Part shown: positions 22,975-33,870 of the stretch, piece by piece | Layout: each line of letters opens with the position of its first letter | Numbering within the stretch: the stretch's first letter is position 1 | Source of the DNA: Prorocentrum cordatum | Taxonomy: Eukaryota > Sar > Dinophyceae > Prorocentrales > Prorocentraceae | DNA: 64,000 nucleotides | Assembly: GCA_963575745.1 (NCBI GenBank) | Contig: CAUYUJ010015848.1 | Location: 245,192 to 309,191, forward strand | Reading direction: 5' to 3' | Position numbers and translations under genes: made by a program | The notes under the pieces: model-generated | Databases searched by the model: none | What the model saw: the letters and a program-made list of their open reading frames with translations, nothing else | What the model was told of the DNA's origin: nothing

Positions 22975-23165
22975 GCTCAGCGTGTCGCGTCGATGGGTTT
23001 TGCCCGGTGCGCTGCGGCGCGACGCGTCGACCACGTCCCGGTCCCCGGGCGTCAGCGTCTCCAGCCTCTCGCGGCCGCCCGCCCCGCGGAGCGGAGCGAC
23101 ATGCCATCAGCTCACGAGGGCACGGCGGGTCGCCAGGGCCGCCGCCGCCGCCGCGGCACGCCAAG
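22975..23165 (+). repeat. Repeat family S, copy 2
   Basis: Carries CCCCGCGGAGCGGAGCGACA and CGCCAGGGCCGCCGC in the family order. The left part is more diverged (GTGTCGCGTCGATGGGTTTT). Confidence 0.7.
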
Positions 23166-23329
23166 CAGAACAGCGTGACCGTGACCCCCGCCTTGCCAAG
23201 TCGATCAGCGAACTGCCTATTGTCGATTCTCGAGAGGGTGTGGCGGCCGCAACTGTTGCGGGACAGCGCCCGCCAGGTCTGGTCCTGGGCCGTTCTCATT
23301 GGAAGGGCGTTTTGCTGAAGAGGGTTGCG

Positions 23330-23460
23330 TCCGTCCTCCTCGATGCTCGATGCTCGAGGACAATGGCGCTCGATGCTCGATGCTCGATGTCCTCGATCCT
23401 CGATGCTCGATCCTGTGAAATGGCGCCAGGACGGTCCAGTCCTCGATCCTCGATGCTCCT
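23330..23460. repeat. CTCGATGCTCGATG short tandem repeat
   Basis: Runs of the 8-bp unit TCGATGCT, partly palindromic, interrupted by GAGGACAATGG-like spacers. Confidence 0.8.
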
Positions 23461-23589
23461 CCGCAGCCCTTGCCCTGGGATGCGGTCCGGGCAGAAGTTC
23501 GAGGCGGATCCAGCCGTGGCGACGAGGAGGCTCCAGGAGCTCCCACTGGGGGGGAGCCAAACTCGTCCAAAGATTTTGACCCTCGATCC

Positions 23590-24260
23590 TCCTCCTCCCC
23601 TTCCGCCATCATTTCTCCTTCCTCCTTCCTCCTCCCTCCCTCCCTTCCTCCCTTCTCCTCCCTCCGTCCCACCCTCCCTCCTCCCTCTTCATCTTCCTAG
23701 AAAATGTTCGCTGACCTCCACTGGCGCGCTTTGACCAGGATGCCGAAGGGAATATCTCCGTGGTGACCATAGGCTTTTTGGAGGCCAAGACAGGGCGAAA
23801 CGCGTCCCACAACCCAGATCTTCGAGCACCTGTCCCCTCCTCTCCCCCCCTCCCTCCTCTTCACTCGGTGGCCGAGCTGTCATCCGCCAGCCGTGCTCAC
23901 GCTGCAGAGGTCCCCTGAGACCCAACAAGGGCCACAATCGATCCTCCTCTTCCTCCTCCTCCTCCTCCCTCCTTACGCTCGTCTCCTCCTCCTCCTCCTC
24001 CTCGATCCTCTCTCGATCCTCTCTCGACTCTCCTCGATCATCGCTTCTCCTCGATCACGTACCTCCTCCCTCCTCCCCCGGTCAGGCTCTCGAGGGGAGT
24101 GCGGCCGAGGGCGACGAGAGCCCCCCCCCCCCCCCCAGAGGGTGGGACAGACGAGAGCAGAAACACAGGACGCCGAGGGTGTTCGAAGTTCGATCCTCGA
24201 ACACCGATCCTCCTCGGTCCTCACCCTCCTCCTCCTCCTCCTCCTCCTCCTCCTCGATAT
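23590..24260. repeat. (TCC)n-rich tracts
   Basis: Several CTCC/TCC arrays (23590-23700, 23940-24060, 24215-24260) with a C14 homopolymer at ~24122. No gene seen between them. Confidence 0.8.
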
Positions 24261-24299
24261 TATTCTCCTTACTCCTCGCCCGAAAGAGTATGTTCCCCC

Positions 24300-24640
24300 C
24301 CCTGCACCTCGCGCCGAAGGCGGGGCGAGCTGGCGAAGCGCTACCAGCAGCAGTTCCAGGGGCTGGCCAACTACGACCGCAGCAAGGCGCCGCGGCTCCT
24401 ACGGACGTTAAGGATGTTCAGGACGCCAAGAGGCCCCAGGGACGCACACACAGAAACACACACACAGACACACACAGACACACACACACACACACATACA
24501 CACGCACACACACACACACACAGGACATTAGGGACATTAAGGCGAAAGCCGAATTACTGGCGCATATCCTCAAAGCTGACCTCTCGAGCCACCTTGGCGC
24601 TGGGCCCTTTGGATGGGGAGACAGGCGTTTCTTCATCCTA
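24300..24640 (+). other. Possible exon fragments around a (CA)n tract
   Basis: The frame with GELAKRYQQQFQGLANYDRS (~24325-24400) and, after a (CA)n tract at 24440-24522, a frame with DIKAKAELLAHILKADLSSH (~24533-24600) have balanced codon content unlike the surroundings. They could be two exons of one gene, with the microsatellite in the intron. The family is not recognised and the link between them is unproven. Confidence 0.25.
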
Positions 24641-24766
24641 GCCAGATTGTGGCTCCCTTTGGGGGTGGGAGCCATGCATTGGGATCGCAGGTATCGGGGG
24701 TCGAAGGAGGAGAGTAAACAAGTGAGGAAGAAGAGAAGATGGAGGGGGAAGGGGGGAGGAAGATGC

Positions 24767-25380
24767 TGCTGCTGCTGATGATGCTGATGCTGATGATGCT
24801 GATGATGATGACGATGACGATGACGATGATGATGATGATGCTGATGCTGATGATGCTGATGATGATAATGCCGATGATGCTGATGCTGATGATGATGATG
24901 ATGATGAGGAGGAGGAGGAGGAGGAGGAGGAGGAGAAGGAGGAGGAGGGAGAGGACGAGGATGAGGAGGATGAGGAAGAGCACGAGCAAGAGGAGGAGGA
25001 ACGGGAGGAGGACGAGGAGGATGATGAGGAGGAGGAGGAGGAGGAGGAGGGAGGAGGAGGAGGAGGTAAAGGAGGACGAGGCGGGATGAGGATGAGGACG
25101 ATGATGTTGATGATGATGATGATGATGATGCTGGTGATGATGATGATGATGCTGATGATGATGAAGATGATGATGATGACGTTCCTGATGCTGATGATAC
25201 TGATGATGAGGAGGAAGAGGAGGACGATGAGGAGGAGGATGATGCTGAGAACGATGTTGATGATGATGATGGTGATGGTGATGCTGCTGATGATGATGAC
25301 GCTGATGCTGATGGTGATGATGATGATGATGATGATGATGCTGATGCTGATGCTGATGATGATATGATAAGGATTGGAGT
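24767..25380. repeat. (GAT)n/(GGA)n compound microsatellite
   Basis: Alternating blocks of GAT, GCT and GGA units. No coding role is supported. Confidence 0.95.
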
Positions 25381-25915
25381 ATTATGCGGAGGAAGGGATG
25401 AGGAGGAGGAGCGAGGATGAGGACGTGAGGAAGGAGGAGGAAAGAGAGGAGGGGGCGCGGAGGAGGAGGAGGAGGAGGATGAGAGACGAGGATGAATAGG
25501 ATGAAGAGGAGGAGGAGGAGTAGGAGGAGGAAGAGTAAGGAGGAGGGAAGGAGGAGGAGGAGGAGGCGGAGGAGGCAGAGGAAGAAGAGGCGGACGAATG
25601 GGGAGGAGGAGGGAGGGAGGGAGGTGGGAGGGAGGGAGGGATGGAGGGAGGAGGAGGAGGAGGCGGAGGAGGAGGAGGAGGATGTTGATGATGAGGATGA
25701 TGCTGCTGCTGCTGATGATGATGATGATGNNNNNNNNNNNNNNNNNNNNNNNNNNNNNNNNNNNNNNNNNNNNNNNNNNNNNNNNNNNNNNNNNNNNNNN
25801 NNNNNNNNNNNNNNNNNNNNNNNNNNNNNAGGAGGGAGGAGGGAGGAGGAGGAGGCCGGAGGGAGGGAGGGAGGAGGGACGAGGGAGGAGGGACTGTTAA
25901 AGGAACAAACTTTGC
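25381..25915. repeat. (GGA)n array containing the assembly gap
   Basis: GGA-rich DNA broken by 100 N at 25730-25829. The true array length is unknown. Confidence 0.95.
25730..25829. other. Assembly gap (100 N)
   Basis: Exactly 100 N, a conventional placeholder, so the missing length is not measured. Confidence 0.99.
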
Positions 25916-26034
25916 ATCAAGAGTTTTGGGACCACTTCGAATACCCCCCGCCCCCCCGGCCTTAATCTATGCTTCTCTTTGACTGTCGCTGCGTCGGGCC
26001 TTACAATATATATGGCCGTCTTGACCGTGGGGGA

Positions 26035-26760
26035 TGCACGCAGAACGCCAGTGTTCCTCTTCCCCTCCTCGTCCTCCTCCTCCCCCTTCCTCCTCCTCCC
26101 CCTTCCTCCTCCTCCTGCTCCTCCGCCTCCTCCTCCTCTTCCTTGACAATCGCCTGCGCCAACGCATACGGCTGGGATTCTGAACTGTTTCCACCACGGC
26201 CAGGTGTAGCATTGTGGTGGTGCTACTCTTTGTCAGGCAGTGTTTCGCACAGTGTCGAGGGTGGCCGACACGCGGGAGCGAGAGTCTGTTCGGGCAGGGC
26301 CTCGGGGTGCACCTCACGGGCAAGGTGAGGGAGCCACTGGGTCAGTGTGAGCTGCTGTGCCGGGAGACAAATATTGAGCAGTTGGTCCCGGAGATGAGCG
26401 GCCAGGAAAAAATTAAACCAACGATCTCGATCGCAACGCATTCCAATATTGAGGCCAGGGGGTGGAGGGGGGGAATTCGGCTCTGTGTCGTCGGAGCGTT
26501 GTTGATGCATAGTTTTGAGGGAGGAGGGGGGAGGGATGGGGTGGGAGGGGGGAGGGAGGAGGGGGGAGGGAGAGAGGATGGGGGACGGCGCCCCGCCAAC
26601 ACCTCGCCAACACCTCGCCAACATGGTGGCGAGTCGTTTGCGAGATCTAGCCAACGCCTCGCCAACCCCACCAATGCGTTGACGAGACTTTGGCGGGGTC
26701 TCGCCAACCGTTGTCGGGGCGTCGGGGCGTTGGCGGGCGAGGTTCTGGCACTGCACCCCG
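26035..26760. other. No recognisable gene
   Basis: A (TCC)n tract at 26055-26145, then frames of uncertain meaning on both strands (26160-26460), then GGGAGG-rich DNA and a CTCGCCAAC short repeat (26590-26710). The minus-strand frame with FFLAAHLRDQLLNICLPAQQ is the least repetitive but matches nothing I know. Confidence 0.4.
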
Positions 26761-26859
26761 CCTTCGCTGTGGCTGTGGCTGCGCTGGCACCTCACCCCCG
26801 GTTCCAACTCCCCCCCCTCTTCTCCACCTGATTTGTTTACTGTCCTGTTTGCCGCAGGT

Positions 26860-26968
26860 GCTGCTGAACCTCCTGCTCTGGCTCGATCCGTTCGGCGACC
26901 CGGCCTTCCGTTGGGTGGACGCGGTGTACGCGGCGCTGCAGCCGAGCGTCGCTGTGGAGACCTCGGTG
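26860..26968 (+). CDS. Isolated exon of an unidentified gene
   Basis: A good acceptor (TGTCCTGTTTGCCGCAG) is followed by an open frame LLNLLLWLDPFGDPAFRWVD AVYAALQPSVAVE. It ends at GACCTCG|GTGGGT, a plausible GT donor. The composition (aromatic, amphipathic, low Arg/Pro) stands out from the neighbours. The family is not recognised. It could belong with the exon-like segments at 28676 and 29767. Confidence 0.45.
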
Positions 26969-27519
26969 GGTTCGGTCGTCCTGAACGACCCCGAAGGCGC
27001 TCGTGCCGCCCACACCCGCCCCACCCGCTTGCAGCGCCGCCGTGCTCCTGCCTCGTGGTCGCGGTCCTGCGTCCTGCCCCTGCGCGGCCGCCCTCCGGAA
27101 CCTCCTCGTCGGAACTCCCTCCGCGCCGCTGCCTCGTCTTGCTGCTCGGCCCCCTCCTCGCCCCGTTCGGGTCACCCGCAGGGGCGGGACGATGACCGCG
27201 AGGGCGCGAGGGTACCTGACCGCGCTTCTTGCGCCGTGCGGTGCGAAGCGCGAACATGGGCTGGCATGCCACCTGCCACCCTCCTGGCCATGCTCTCCTC
27301 CTGCTCCTGCTCCCTCCCCAGATCTCCAGCGAGTGACTTCTTAGCTGGCGAGGTGCTCCTCGATATCTGCTCTCGGGGGGTCATTCTCGAAACCTGGGAC
27401 CATGAAACACGGACTGGAGACGAAAAATACCCCAAGCGGAGCGGTCGAGCCTTCTGGGATCTTCCGGGGCCGCGGATTGACCAAATCTGATCGACGGATG
27501 TCGCGGCTGGCAGCTACCC

Positions 27520-27677
27520 TTAAGTCGGGCCCGTCCCTCTACAGGAGGAATATTCACAAATAATTAAGAAATAGTCTGGGGATTTTTTTGAGTATTTTTT
27601 GACAACTTTGGAGTATTGTTTGAGTATTCTTTATTTGTCGTCGAACACCTCCCTGTAGGGGGACACGCCCGACTTAA
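27520..27677 (+). mobile_element. MITE family B, copy 1 (158 bp)
   Basis: Ends TTAAGTCGGGCCCGTCCCTC and, inverted, TTAAGTCGGGCGTGTCCCCC. The inverted ends extend through CTACAGGGAGG-like bases for about 30 bp. The interior is AT-rich (AATAGTCTGGGGATTTTTTT, GAGTATT repeats). Flanks AGCTACCC and ATCTACCC suggest an eroded 8-bp target duplication. Confidence 0.9.
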
Positions 27678-27849
27678 ATCTACCCGATTACTGAGGGCGC
27701 TTTGGGGCCAAGCTGGCCCGCCAGTGCCATCCCTTCCTCGTGCTCGGCAGCGCGCGTGATGGAGGCACGCTGGCGGCGGCTCTGGCCTGGAGACCTCCTC
27801 CCTCCTTTTTCGTTCGTTTCCCTCTCCAGAATATCCCAAACGGGTTTAA

Positions 27850-27989
27850 AAAGTGAGATTTTCGACGAAAAATGAAAAGTACTTAAACAGTATTCCAAAC
27901 TTGCCAAACAATATTCAAAAAATAGTTCCCAGACTATGGTTTAAACTATTTTTGAACATTCCTCCTGTAGAGGGACAGGCCCGACTTAA
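27850..27989 (-). mobile_element. MITE family B, copy 2 (minus strand, one end eroded)
   Basis: On the minus strand it begins TTAAGTCGGGCCTGTCCCTC and continues with the family B interior (AGTTTAAACCATAGTCTGGG, CATTTTTCGTCGAAAATC). The distal inverted end is not preserved. Confidence 0.8.
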
Positions 27990-28206
27990 GCCTGGAGACC
28001 TCCTCCCTCCTTTTGCGTTCGTTTCCCTCTCCTTCCCTTTCCATCCTCCCTCCTCCGGGGACACGCCATGAAGAGGAGGGGCCCGAAGAGGAAGGTGCTC
28101 GGATGTTTTTTCCGCCGTCGTCGGCCATCCTGTGCGCACCTCCCGGGCCACGGGGCCGCCAAGAGCAGCCCAGCATGAGAAGCTCGTGCTGGGGAAAGCC
28201 ACGGGG

Positions 28207-28386
28207 CCCAGACATCGGGCGTCTCGAACAAGTCGAGACAGATGCTTTTCCTAGTTTTTGGCCTCTTGGGGCCCTCGCCGGGCCTCGGGACCGTCACAAA
28301 AGGGCTCGGGATGAAAAACCGGCTCCAGGGAAGTGGTCGGGAGGTCGGGGGCCCGCTTCTCGAAAAAATCGAGACGTCGGATGTCT
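28207..28386 (+). mobile_element. MITE family A, copy 2 (180 bp)
   Basis: Left end CCCAGACATCGGGCGTCTCG, right end CGAGACGTCGGATGTCT. The interior matches the other family A copies (GGGGCCCTCGCCGGGCCTCG). Confidence 0.85.
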
Positions 28387-28675
28387 TTCCGGGCGGCGGC
28401 CAAAAAAGCGGACTCACGAGGGCGAAGCATAGTTCGACTCCCCGCGCCCCCCTCCTCGCTGCTCGGCCGCGCGCGCGCCGCCCGAGTGCTGCCGGCGTGG
28501 GCTCCGGGCTCGGCGGGAGCTGGCGGCTCGGGAGTGCGGGGGCCCCCAGCCCGTGTGGAGACCAAGCCGCGTCTTCCAGCACAGCCCGACGTGCTTCACG
28601 CTCCGAGGACGCTCCGGCCGTCCGCAGCCCTCTCCCCCCTTTCCCTTCCGGCCTCCCTTGCCGCCCGAGTGCTCA

Positions 28676-28761
28676 GGTCGCACGGCAGCAGGCCTGCCGT
28701 AGCCACGACCGCAACTTGGATCCAAGGCGCTGCTGAAAAGGCGCTGCTGCTAAAGCAGATG
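28676..28761 (+). CDS. Possible isolated exon
   Basis: Lies between an acceptor-like CCCGAGTGCTCAG and a consensus donor GTGAGTCAG at 28762. One frame reads ATTATWIQGAAEKALLLKQM at its 3' end. Too short to identify. Confidence 0.25.
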
Positions 28762-28799
28762 TGAGTCAGTGGGGGTTCGGGGCACGTGTCTGGGACTTG

Positions 28800-29000
28800 G
28801 GTTGTGGACGTCGATTAATGGAGAGGAAGCACGCTGCCAGATAATTTCCAGATGTCTGAAACATATGTCAAACATGTTTCAAGCATGTGAAAAACATGTT
28901 CAAACCATGTTTAGAGTATTTATTTCGACACCCTAGACACATATTAAACTCAATGTAGAATTGTTAGAATGTCCATTGTCATGGCATCCACAGCCCTAAG
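28800..29000 (+). repeat. Repeat family F, copy 1 (AACATGTTT-rich)
   Basis: Matches 60555-60765: TGGAGAGGAAGCA, TTTCCAGATGTCT, several ACATGTTT/AACATGT palindromic motifs, then GTCATGGCATCCACA. It is AT-rich compared with its surroundings and non-coding. Confidence 0.85.
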
Positions 29001-29589
29001 GACACGTCTTGTGGTGCGGCAAGGAGGGATGGAGGAGGAGGTGGCCGAGATCCCCGGGGGCAGACGTTGCCAAGAATTGCGGTGCGCCAGCTCCGTCGGC
29101 CGAGGAGGCACCAGCATCACCCCGTGCCCGCGGCGGGCCCGCGCCGCGTCGACGCGGCAGCGGCCCCAGCCTGGCTGGGCGCATTCGAGATCGAACGCCG
29201 CTGTTGGGCTGGGATCGGTCGATGCCGACCGAACCTGCGCTGTCGGAAAGCCACAGCCGTTCAGGGCCGAATGGTCCCCGCGGTGTCAGAAACCAACGCC
29301 GACTTCGACACGACAGCAAGCAGCCGCACGCACCTCCGCGGCGTACCTGGCGGCGACATCCGCGGAGAGGAAGGCCTGTCTGTCGGGTGCCCCACGGGAG
29401 TATTTTGTTCGCTGGTGACCCCAGGTGTCCTGGGCCTCTTGGCGAAGCTCGAGGTCCTTGAAGACTATGTTCCAACGTGTCTTGCCTGCAGGGCCTCGCC
29501 TCGCATGTGACTGCCCGCTGCGTTGGGCAGGGGGTCTCCCGCCGAACAAACGGGCGTCGTGCGCCGTCGTGGGCCTCCCCTGTCTGCAC

Positions 29590-29710
29590 CAGTTCCTCCT
29601 CCTCCTCCTTTCCCCTTTCCCTCCTCCCCGACCTCCGCCCTGCTCGACCTACCTCTTCCTCCCTTCTCCCTCCCTCCCCCCCTCCTCGACATCCTCCCTC
29701 CCCATCCATC
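29590..29710. repeat. (CTCC)n-rich tract
   Basis: TCC/CTCC units between two exon-like intervals. Confidence 0.8.
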
Positions 29711-29766
29711 CGCTCATCTTGGACGGGTCGGGGTGTCTCGTTTCCTTCGGCACGGTGCCACTGCAG

Positions 29767-29885
29767 GCGACTACGAGGTGCTGTTTGGCGACGTGTTCAA
29801 CGACTTCGCTGCCTCCATCAGCGACATCTTCGTGTCCAGCCCTTTGCGTCTGGCCTGCATGGTCGTGGTCACGGTGATGGGCGCC
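29767..29885 (+). CDS. Isolated exon of an unidentified gene
   Basis: After a plausible acceptor (GGTGCCACTGCAG), an open frame reads DYEVLFGDVFNDFAASISDI then FVSSPLRLACMVVVTVMGA. It has an acidic amphipathic start and a hydrophobic end that could enter a membrane. The following sequence loses coding character near 29890. The family is not recognised. It may join the exon at 26860, but no shared domain proves it. Confidence 0.45.
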
Positions 29886-30059
29886 CGGCTATCTTCCTGC
29901 CCTTCCCTCGGCCAGGGCTCTGGACGTTGCGAAATTGACCGATTTCCCAGTTCTTGGAGCAGCAGCATGAGCAGGAAAACGAAGAAGGGATGGTTTCAGA
30001 GGAGTTGTGCCAGAGGTGTGTCGGCCAGTCCCTCCTTTTGTTACTCCCCCTGTCATATG

Positions 30060-30200
30060 GGCGATATCGGTTTTGGCGTTCCCGCCTCTTCGGGCTTCCG
30101 GCAGCCCAGGACGGCCCGAGGGGCCTCCCGGATCGTCCCAGTGCGGCCCAAGAGTTCCCCGAGATGGCCCACGACGGCCCGAGAGGGTATCACGACAAGG
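30060..30200 (+). repeat. Repeat family D, distant copy
   Basis: Has the head (GGCGTTCCCGCC, CTTCGGGCTTCCGGCAGCCC) followed by GGCCCGAG/GGCCCAAGAG units, as in the 6-8 kb cluster. Confidence 0.75.
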
Positions 30201-30374
30201 CGTTCGGTTCTGCCCCCCCCATGAAGCATGAAGCAACGCCCGACGGGCCCAGGGAGGGATCCCCTTTTTTCGCCCCCAGAGCACTGAAGGCGCAAGTCTG
30301 ACGGAGGAAGCAAACGAGGCGCTAGCTAGCGCGAGCTCGGTGCAGTCGGACCGAGGCATAAGATCGAGGTCGGT

Positions 30375-30785
30375 TCGGGGAGGGTATCCTCGTGTTCTTC
30401 GTGTTTGTTGGATATTTTTGCGCATCCTGGGGAGGCTACCCTTCTATGTTCCGTGTGTTTTGGCCGGCGGAGGGTCTCGTGTTCTTGAGGGATGTTTTTC
30501 TGGCCTTGGTCCGACTGTAGGCGGTCGTTTCTGTTTGAGCCAGTTTCGGCCCAGAGACCGGGCATGGACAAGGAGGGCACGATCAGGGCTTCTGCGTGGG
30601 ATGCCCTCGGCGTGTGGCGCGGGCTGCGGCGGGGCGGGTGCCCTAATGTTCTTCGTGTTGGTTGGATGTTCTTGTGCATCCTGGGGGAGGGTACCCTCGG
30701 TGATCTTTATGTTTCGGGGTGTTTTGGCCAGCGAAGGATGTTCTTCTGTCCTGGGTCCGGCCGTCATGGACAGACGGCGCGTCGG
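30375..30785 (+). repeat. Diverged tandem duplication (~265 bp spacing)
   Basis: 30380-30530 and 30640-30785 share GTTCTTCGTGTT(T/G)GTTGGAT, GCATCCTGGGG, GTGTTTTGGCC and GGATGTT blocks in the same order. No conserved reading frame. Confidence 0.7.
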
Positions 30786-31124
30786 GGTCCCGGCGAGCTT
30801 TTCGAGGACGTCGACGGCTCGCCGCGGAAGTCTGCGGCCAGAGGCGAATTTCGGTCGCAACCCGTTCGTCCAGAGCGTTACCGGGAATCCTCGGTAACGG
30901 ATGATCTGGGCTTGGGGAGAGCAGATCGCCGAGCGCGTTCCGCTACTCGCAGAGCACCTACTCGCAAACGTCCGAAAACACACATGTCTGCATCGACGTA
31001 GTGCATCGCACATGCCCACGCGCTTGTCTAACGAAGGATAGAGAGTGGTTCGGCCCACGGCGGCAGCTTTCTCGGGCGCGCCAGCGTGCGTCCCCAGCTC
31101 ATCCGAGTCCCGTCTGTGACCGGT

Positions 31125-31290
31125 AGAACTTTTGGGCCGCGCGTCGTGCGCCGCCTGCTCTGGTCCACCACGCTTTCGGCGCGCGGTCCACCTCCCGGCC
31201 CCCCAGCGTGGACGTCCCGAGCTTTTCCGCTCCTCCCGCCCCGCGGAGGGGAGCGACACGCTGCCTGCTCGCAGGGCACAGCGCGTCGCC
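31125..31290 (+). repeat. Repeat family S, copy 3
   Basis: Begins AACTTTTGGGCCGCGCGTCG and contains GTCCACCACGCTTTCGGCGC, CAGCGTGGACGTCC and CGCGGAGGGGAGCGACACGC in family order. Confidence 0.75.
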
Positions 31291-31505
31291 CTCTGGAACG
31301 GAGGCCACAGGCGAGATGCGCCCGCCGCGTCTGCGTCCCGACGCCGCTTGGGTTCAAGCGACGTCGCTTTGTGTTTGACTGTCTCATTCGTGGGACACGA
31401 TGGCATCTGAGTAACGCAAAAAGGAGACGTCCACTTCCTTCGACGATGCACCCTCTACTCCTATGTCGTATTTTTCGCGTGTCCGATCGTACCTATTGCA
31501 TGGAT
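31291..31505 (+). repeat. Repeat family H, copy 1 (uninterrupted)
   Basis: Matches 33480-33870 after removal of a 176-bp insert there. Shared blocks include GACGCCGC, CTGTC(T/C)CATTCGTGGG, GGAGACG(T/C)CCAC and CCTTCGAC(G/A)ATGCA. This copy is the empty-site paralogue for the MITE at 33581. Confidence 0.75.
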
Positions 31506-32960
31506 AAGTCGTGGGGTATCACATCACAGTGACGAAAGTTTCTTTCAATCTGGTTTCGCCAATAGCGCATCAACGCGGACCAGTTCGGACTAGAAATGTT
31601 CCAACTACTCCGCCCGTGGACACATCCAGCTTGATAATTCATAAGGTCAGGCGCGGCGTAGTTTCCGATCCGGTTTTGTGGTATTAGACGCAATGGGAAC
31701 TACTCCGCCGAATGATGCAGTCATCATGTCATGTTAGGAACCTTTGGATGGATAGGAGATATCACCATCATGGCAAATTGCAGAAACTTGTGTCGCGGTT
31801 GTGTACGGCACGGTTAAGGCGTGGTTTTGGTTACGGCTCACCATATCCATTTTGATTTGGTAGCGGACGTGGCTTCATCTGCATGGGGCTGGCTTCATCC
31901 TTCATGCTGGTATTCCACAACACAGAATGGTGGACTATTCCGATGGTGGTACATCATGCTGCGCCAGCTTCCCTTCAGGGGTCAGAGCCAAGAAGCTGGC
32001 TTATCCGGGATCGCACAACTACCGACGGCCACGTCGGCGTTCACGTGTACGCCATGGTTATAAGTTATAAGTCATTACGATCCTACTCACCATCATCCCA
32101 TTGGTATTTTTGTGTCTCACTCCATATCCCCGCAGCGCACACAAGCGCAAGATACCAGCACGCACCCTGCACTTGTCCGAAGGCTGACGGCCACGTCGGC
32201 CCACAATCAAAACATACTGATGGACACGTCATCCCACAACCACGACGACCACGACATCACCAACACCGATATGACCATGCACTACATCAAGGTCGCCATT
32301 TTTGGCATCATATCGGTGTGTCTTGGTCCAGCGATAGGGCGCATGCAACGGGAACACTGAACAAAACGGGACCTTGCTGGCAACGTTTTTTTCCACGAAT
32401 TCTGAGAGGAGAGTTGGATCTACGCAGCGACTCAGGTTACCGCCGCCTGAGTTGCGAGGCCGACAACGAAATTAGGGGGCATGGCATTCGAGGTGCCAAC
32501 CTACTGTGTGGACACACGCCGAGCGGACAGGCGTGTGAGGGATGCATACTGTAAATCGCATCGACTGCAAGTAAGATTCGGCCATTCCGCTGAAACCCGA
32601 GCTGCAGCTCGCAACTTGGAGGACGGTTACCTTTCCATCGTAACGCTGCGCGAGCTCACGGCTGAACCATTTACTCCGACACAAATCAAGAACGTATCTG
32701 TCTTCAAGCCTTTATCCAGCAAGGAGCTCAAGAAACCCATTGATTGTACCCGATCTGGCCACGTCAGTTGAATATGGCAGATGATGGTGGGAGGTATCGT
32801 GCATGGCGTGCAGTGGTGTGGATATACGTGACATGACGGCCGATAAACACACCAAAGGCTGTATCGACCATGAACTACTCCCATACGTGATGGCAGGTAT
32901 TCAGTCATTCAAGTATGAGGTAACCAGGTACATTCCCTACAGAGGGAAGCTGACAACGGT
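31506..32960. other. Lower-GC region with unrecognised short ORFs
   Basis: Base composition drops to near-balanced GC. The most protein-like frame is on the plus strand at 32481-32771 (MAFEVPTYCVDTRRADRRVR to a Ser at the stop, ~96 aa). Other frames (32112-32360) are His/Thr-rich. No family is recognised and no intron signals link them. It may be an old insertion, since the composition changes at both ends. Confidence 0.3.
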
Positions 32961-33298
32961 TTCCGTGCCTTGCCCACATCGGGCCGGCGGCCCAGGCGTG
33001 AGCGCATGCACGGACCCATGCTTGCGTCCGCCCGGTCACGGGCTGCACGTTTGTAGCTGCCCGGTCACGGGCCGTGCGCTTGTTGTTGCTCGGGCGCGGG
33101 CTTCAGCCTCCCTTGCGTTGCGAATTTTGGTGTGCGAAGATCTCTTCGGATATCCTGTCTGTTCATGGGAGCCTTGGGCGGCGACATTGAAATCAGCTTT
33201 TCCTGCATGTGGACAGCGTGGGGACTGCATTTGGCCCACTCCTCCTCTCCCCTCCTGTTCCCCCTCCCCCTCCTCGTTCTCCTACGCAGCCCCCACGA

Positions 33299-33372
33299 AT
33301 TTAGTCCAAGTCTGGTCCAAATCCGGTCCAAATTTGTTCCAAATCCGGTCCAAATCAGGCCCAAATTGGACA
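33299..33372. repeat. GGTCCAAATCC minisatellite
   Basis: About six 11-12 bp units of GTCCAAATCCG with small variants. Confidence 0.85.
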
Positions 33373-33479
33373 GTGCCGGGGGCCACACAGGCTCCCATGG
33401 AACGGACACCAAAACTAATAGCGTATACAGGTGGACCCGCTGCGCAGTTGGAGCGCTGGGTCTGCCCCCTCTGCGCGCA

Positions 33480-33870
33480 CGGCTGCGCCAGCCGAGGGTG
33501 ACGCTTTGCCAACGGACGCCGCCTGGGCTCAGACGGTGTCGCTGATCTGGCTGTCCCATTCGTGGGGCACGATACGGTAGAGGGAAAAAAATAGTGAGCA
33601 CCCCCCCTGCCCCCCAAACTCAAAGTTGGCACGCGCGGGGGAGACTGCGGTCGAGGTGCAACTCATCAGACCCACCGCCAACTTTGAGCATTGGGGGGAG
33701 GGGGAGGCGTTCACAGATGAATGTGGCATGAATGTTCGCTATTTTTTCCGAGGCCTGTAGCACCTGAGGAACGGAAAACGGAGACGCCCACCTCCTTCGA
33801 CAATGCATCCGTTATTCCCATGTCTTATCTCTTTGCCGGTCTGCTCATAGGTACTGGATGGAGAAGTCAG
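33480..33870 (+). repeat. Repeat family H, copy 2 (interrupted)
   Basis: Homologous to 31291-31505 on both sides of a 176-bp insertion at 33581-33756. Confidence 0.75.
33581..33756. mobile_element. 176-bp MITE inserted in family H, GTAG duplication
   Basis: Flanked by GTAG (33577-33580 and 33757-33760). The left end AGGGAAAAAAATAGTGAGCA pairs with the right end TGTTCGCTATTTTTTCCGAG with a small gap. A second internal inverted repeat (CTCAAAGTTGGC / GCCAACTTTGAG) is flanked by C and G runs. The copy at 31291 lacks the insert, which supports its being mobile. Confidence 0.8.

Noticed and set aside
25492-25965. ORF spanning the N gap
   Set aside because: It translates a (GGA)n array and unknown bases.
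26223-27272. 349-residue minus-strand ORF
   Set aside because: It overlaps the better supported plus-strand exon at 26860 and runs through GGGAGG repeats.
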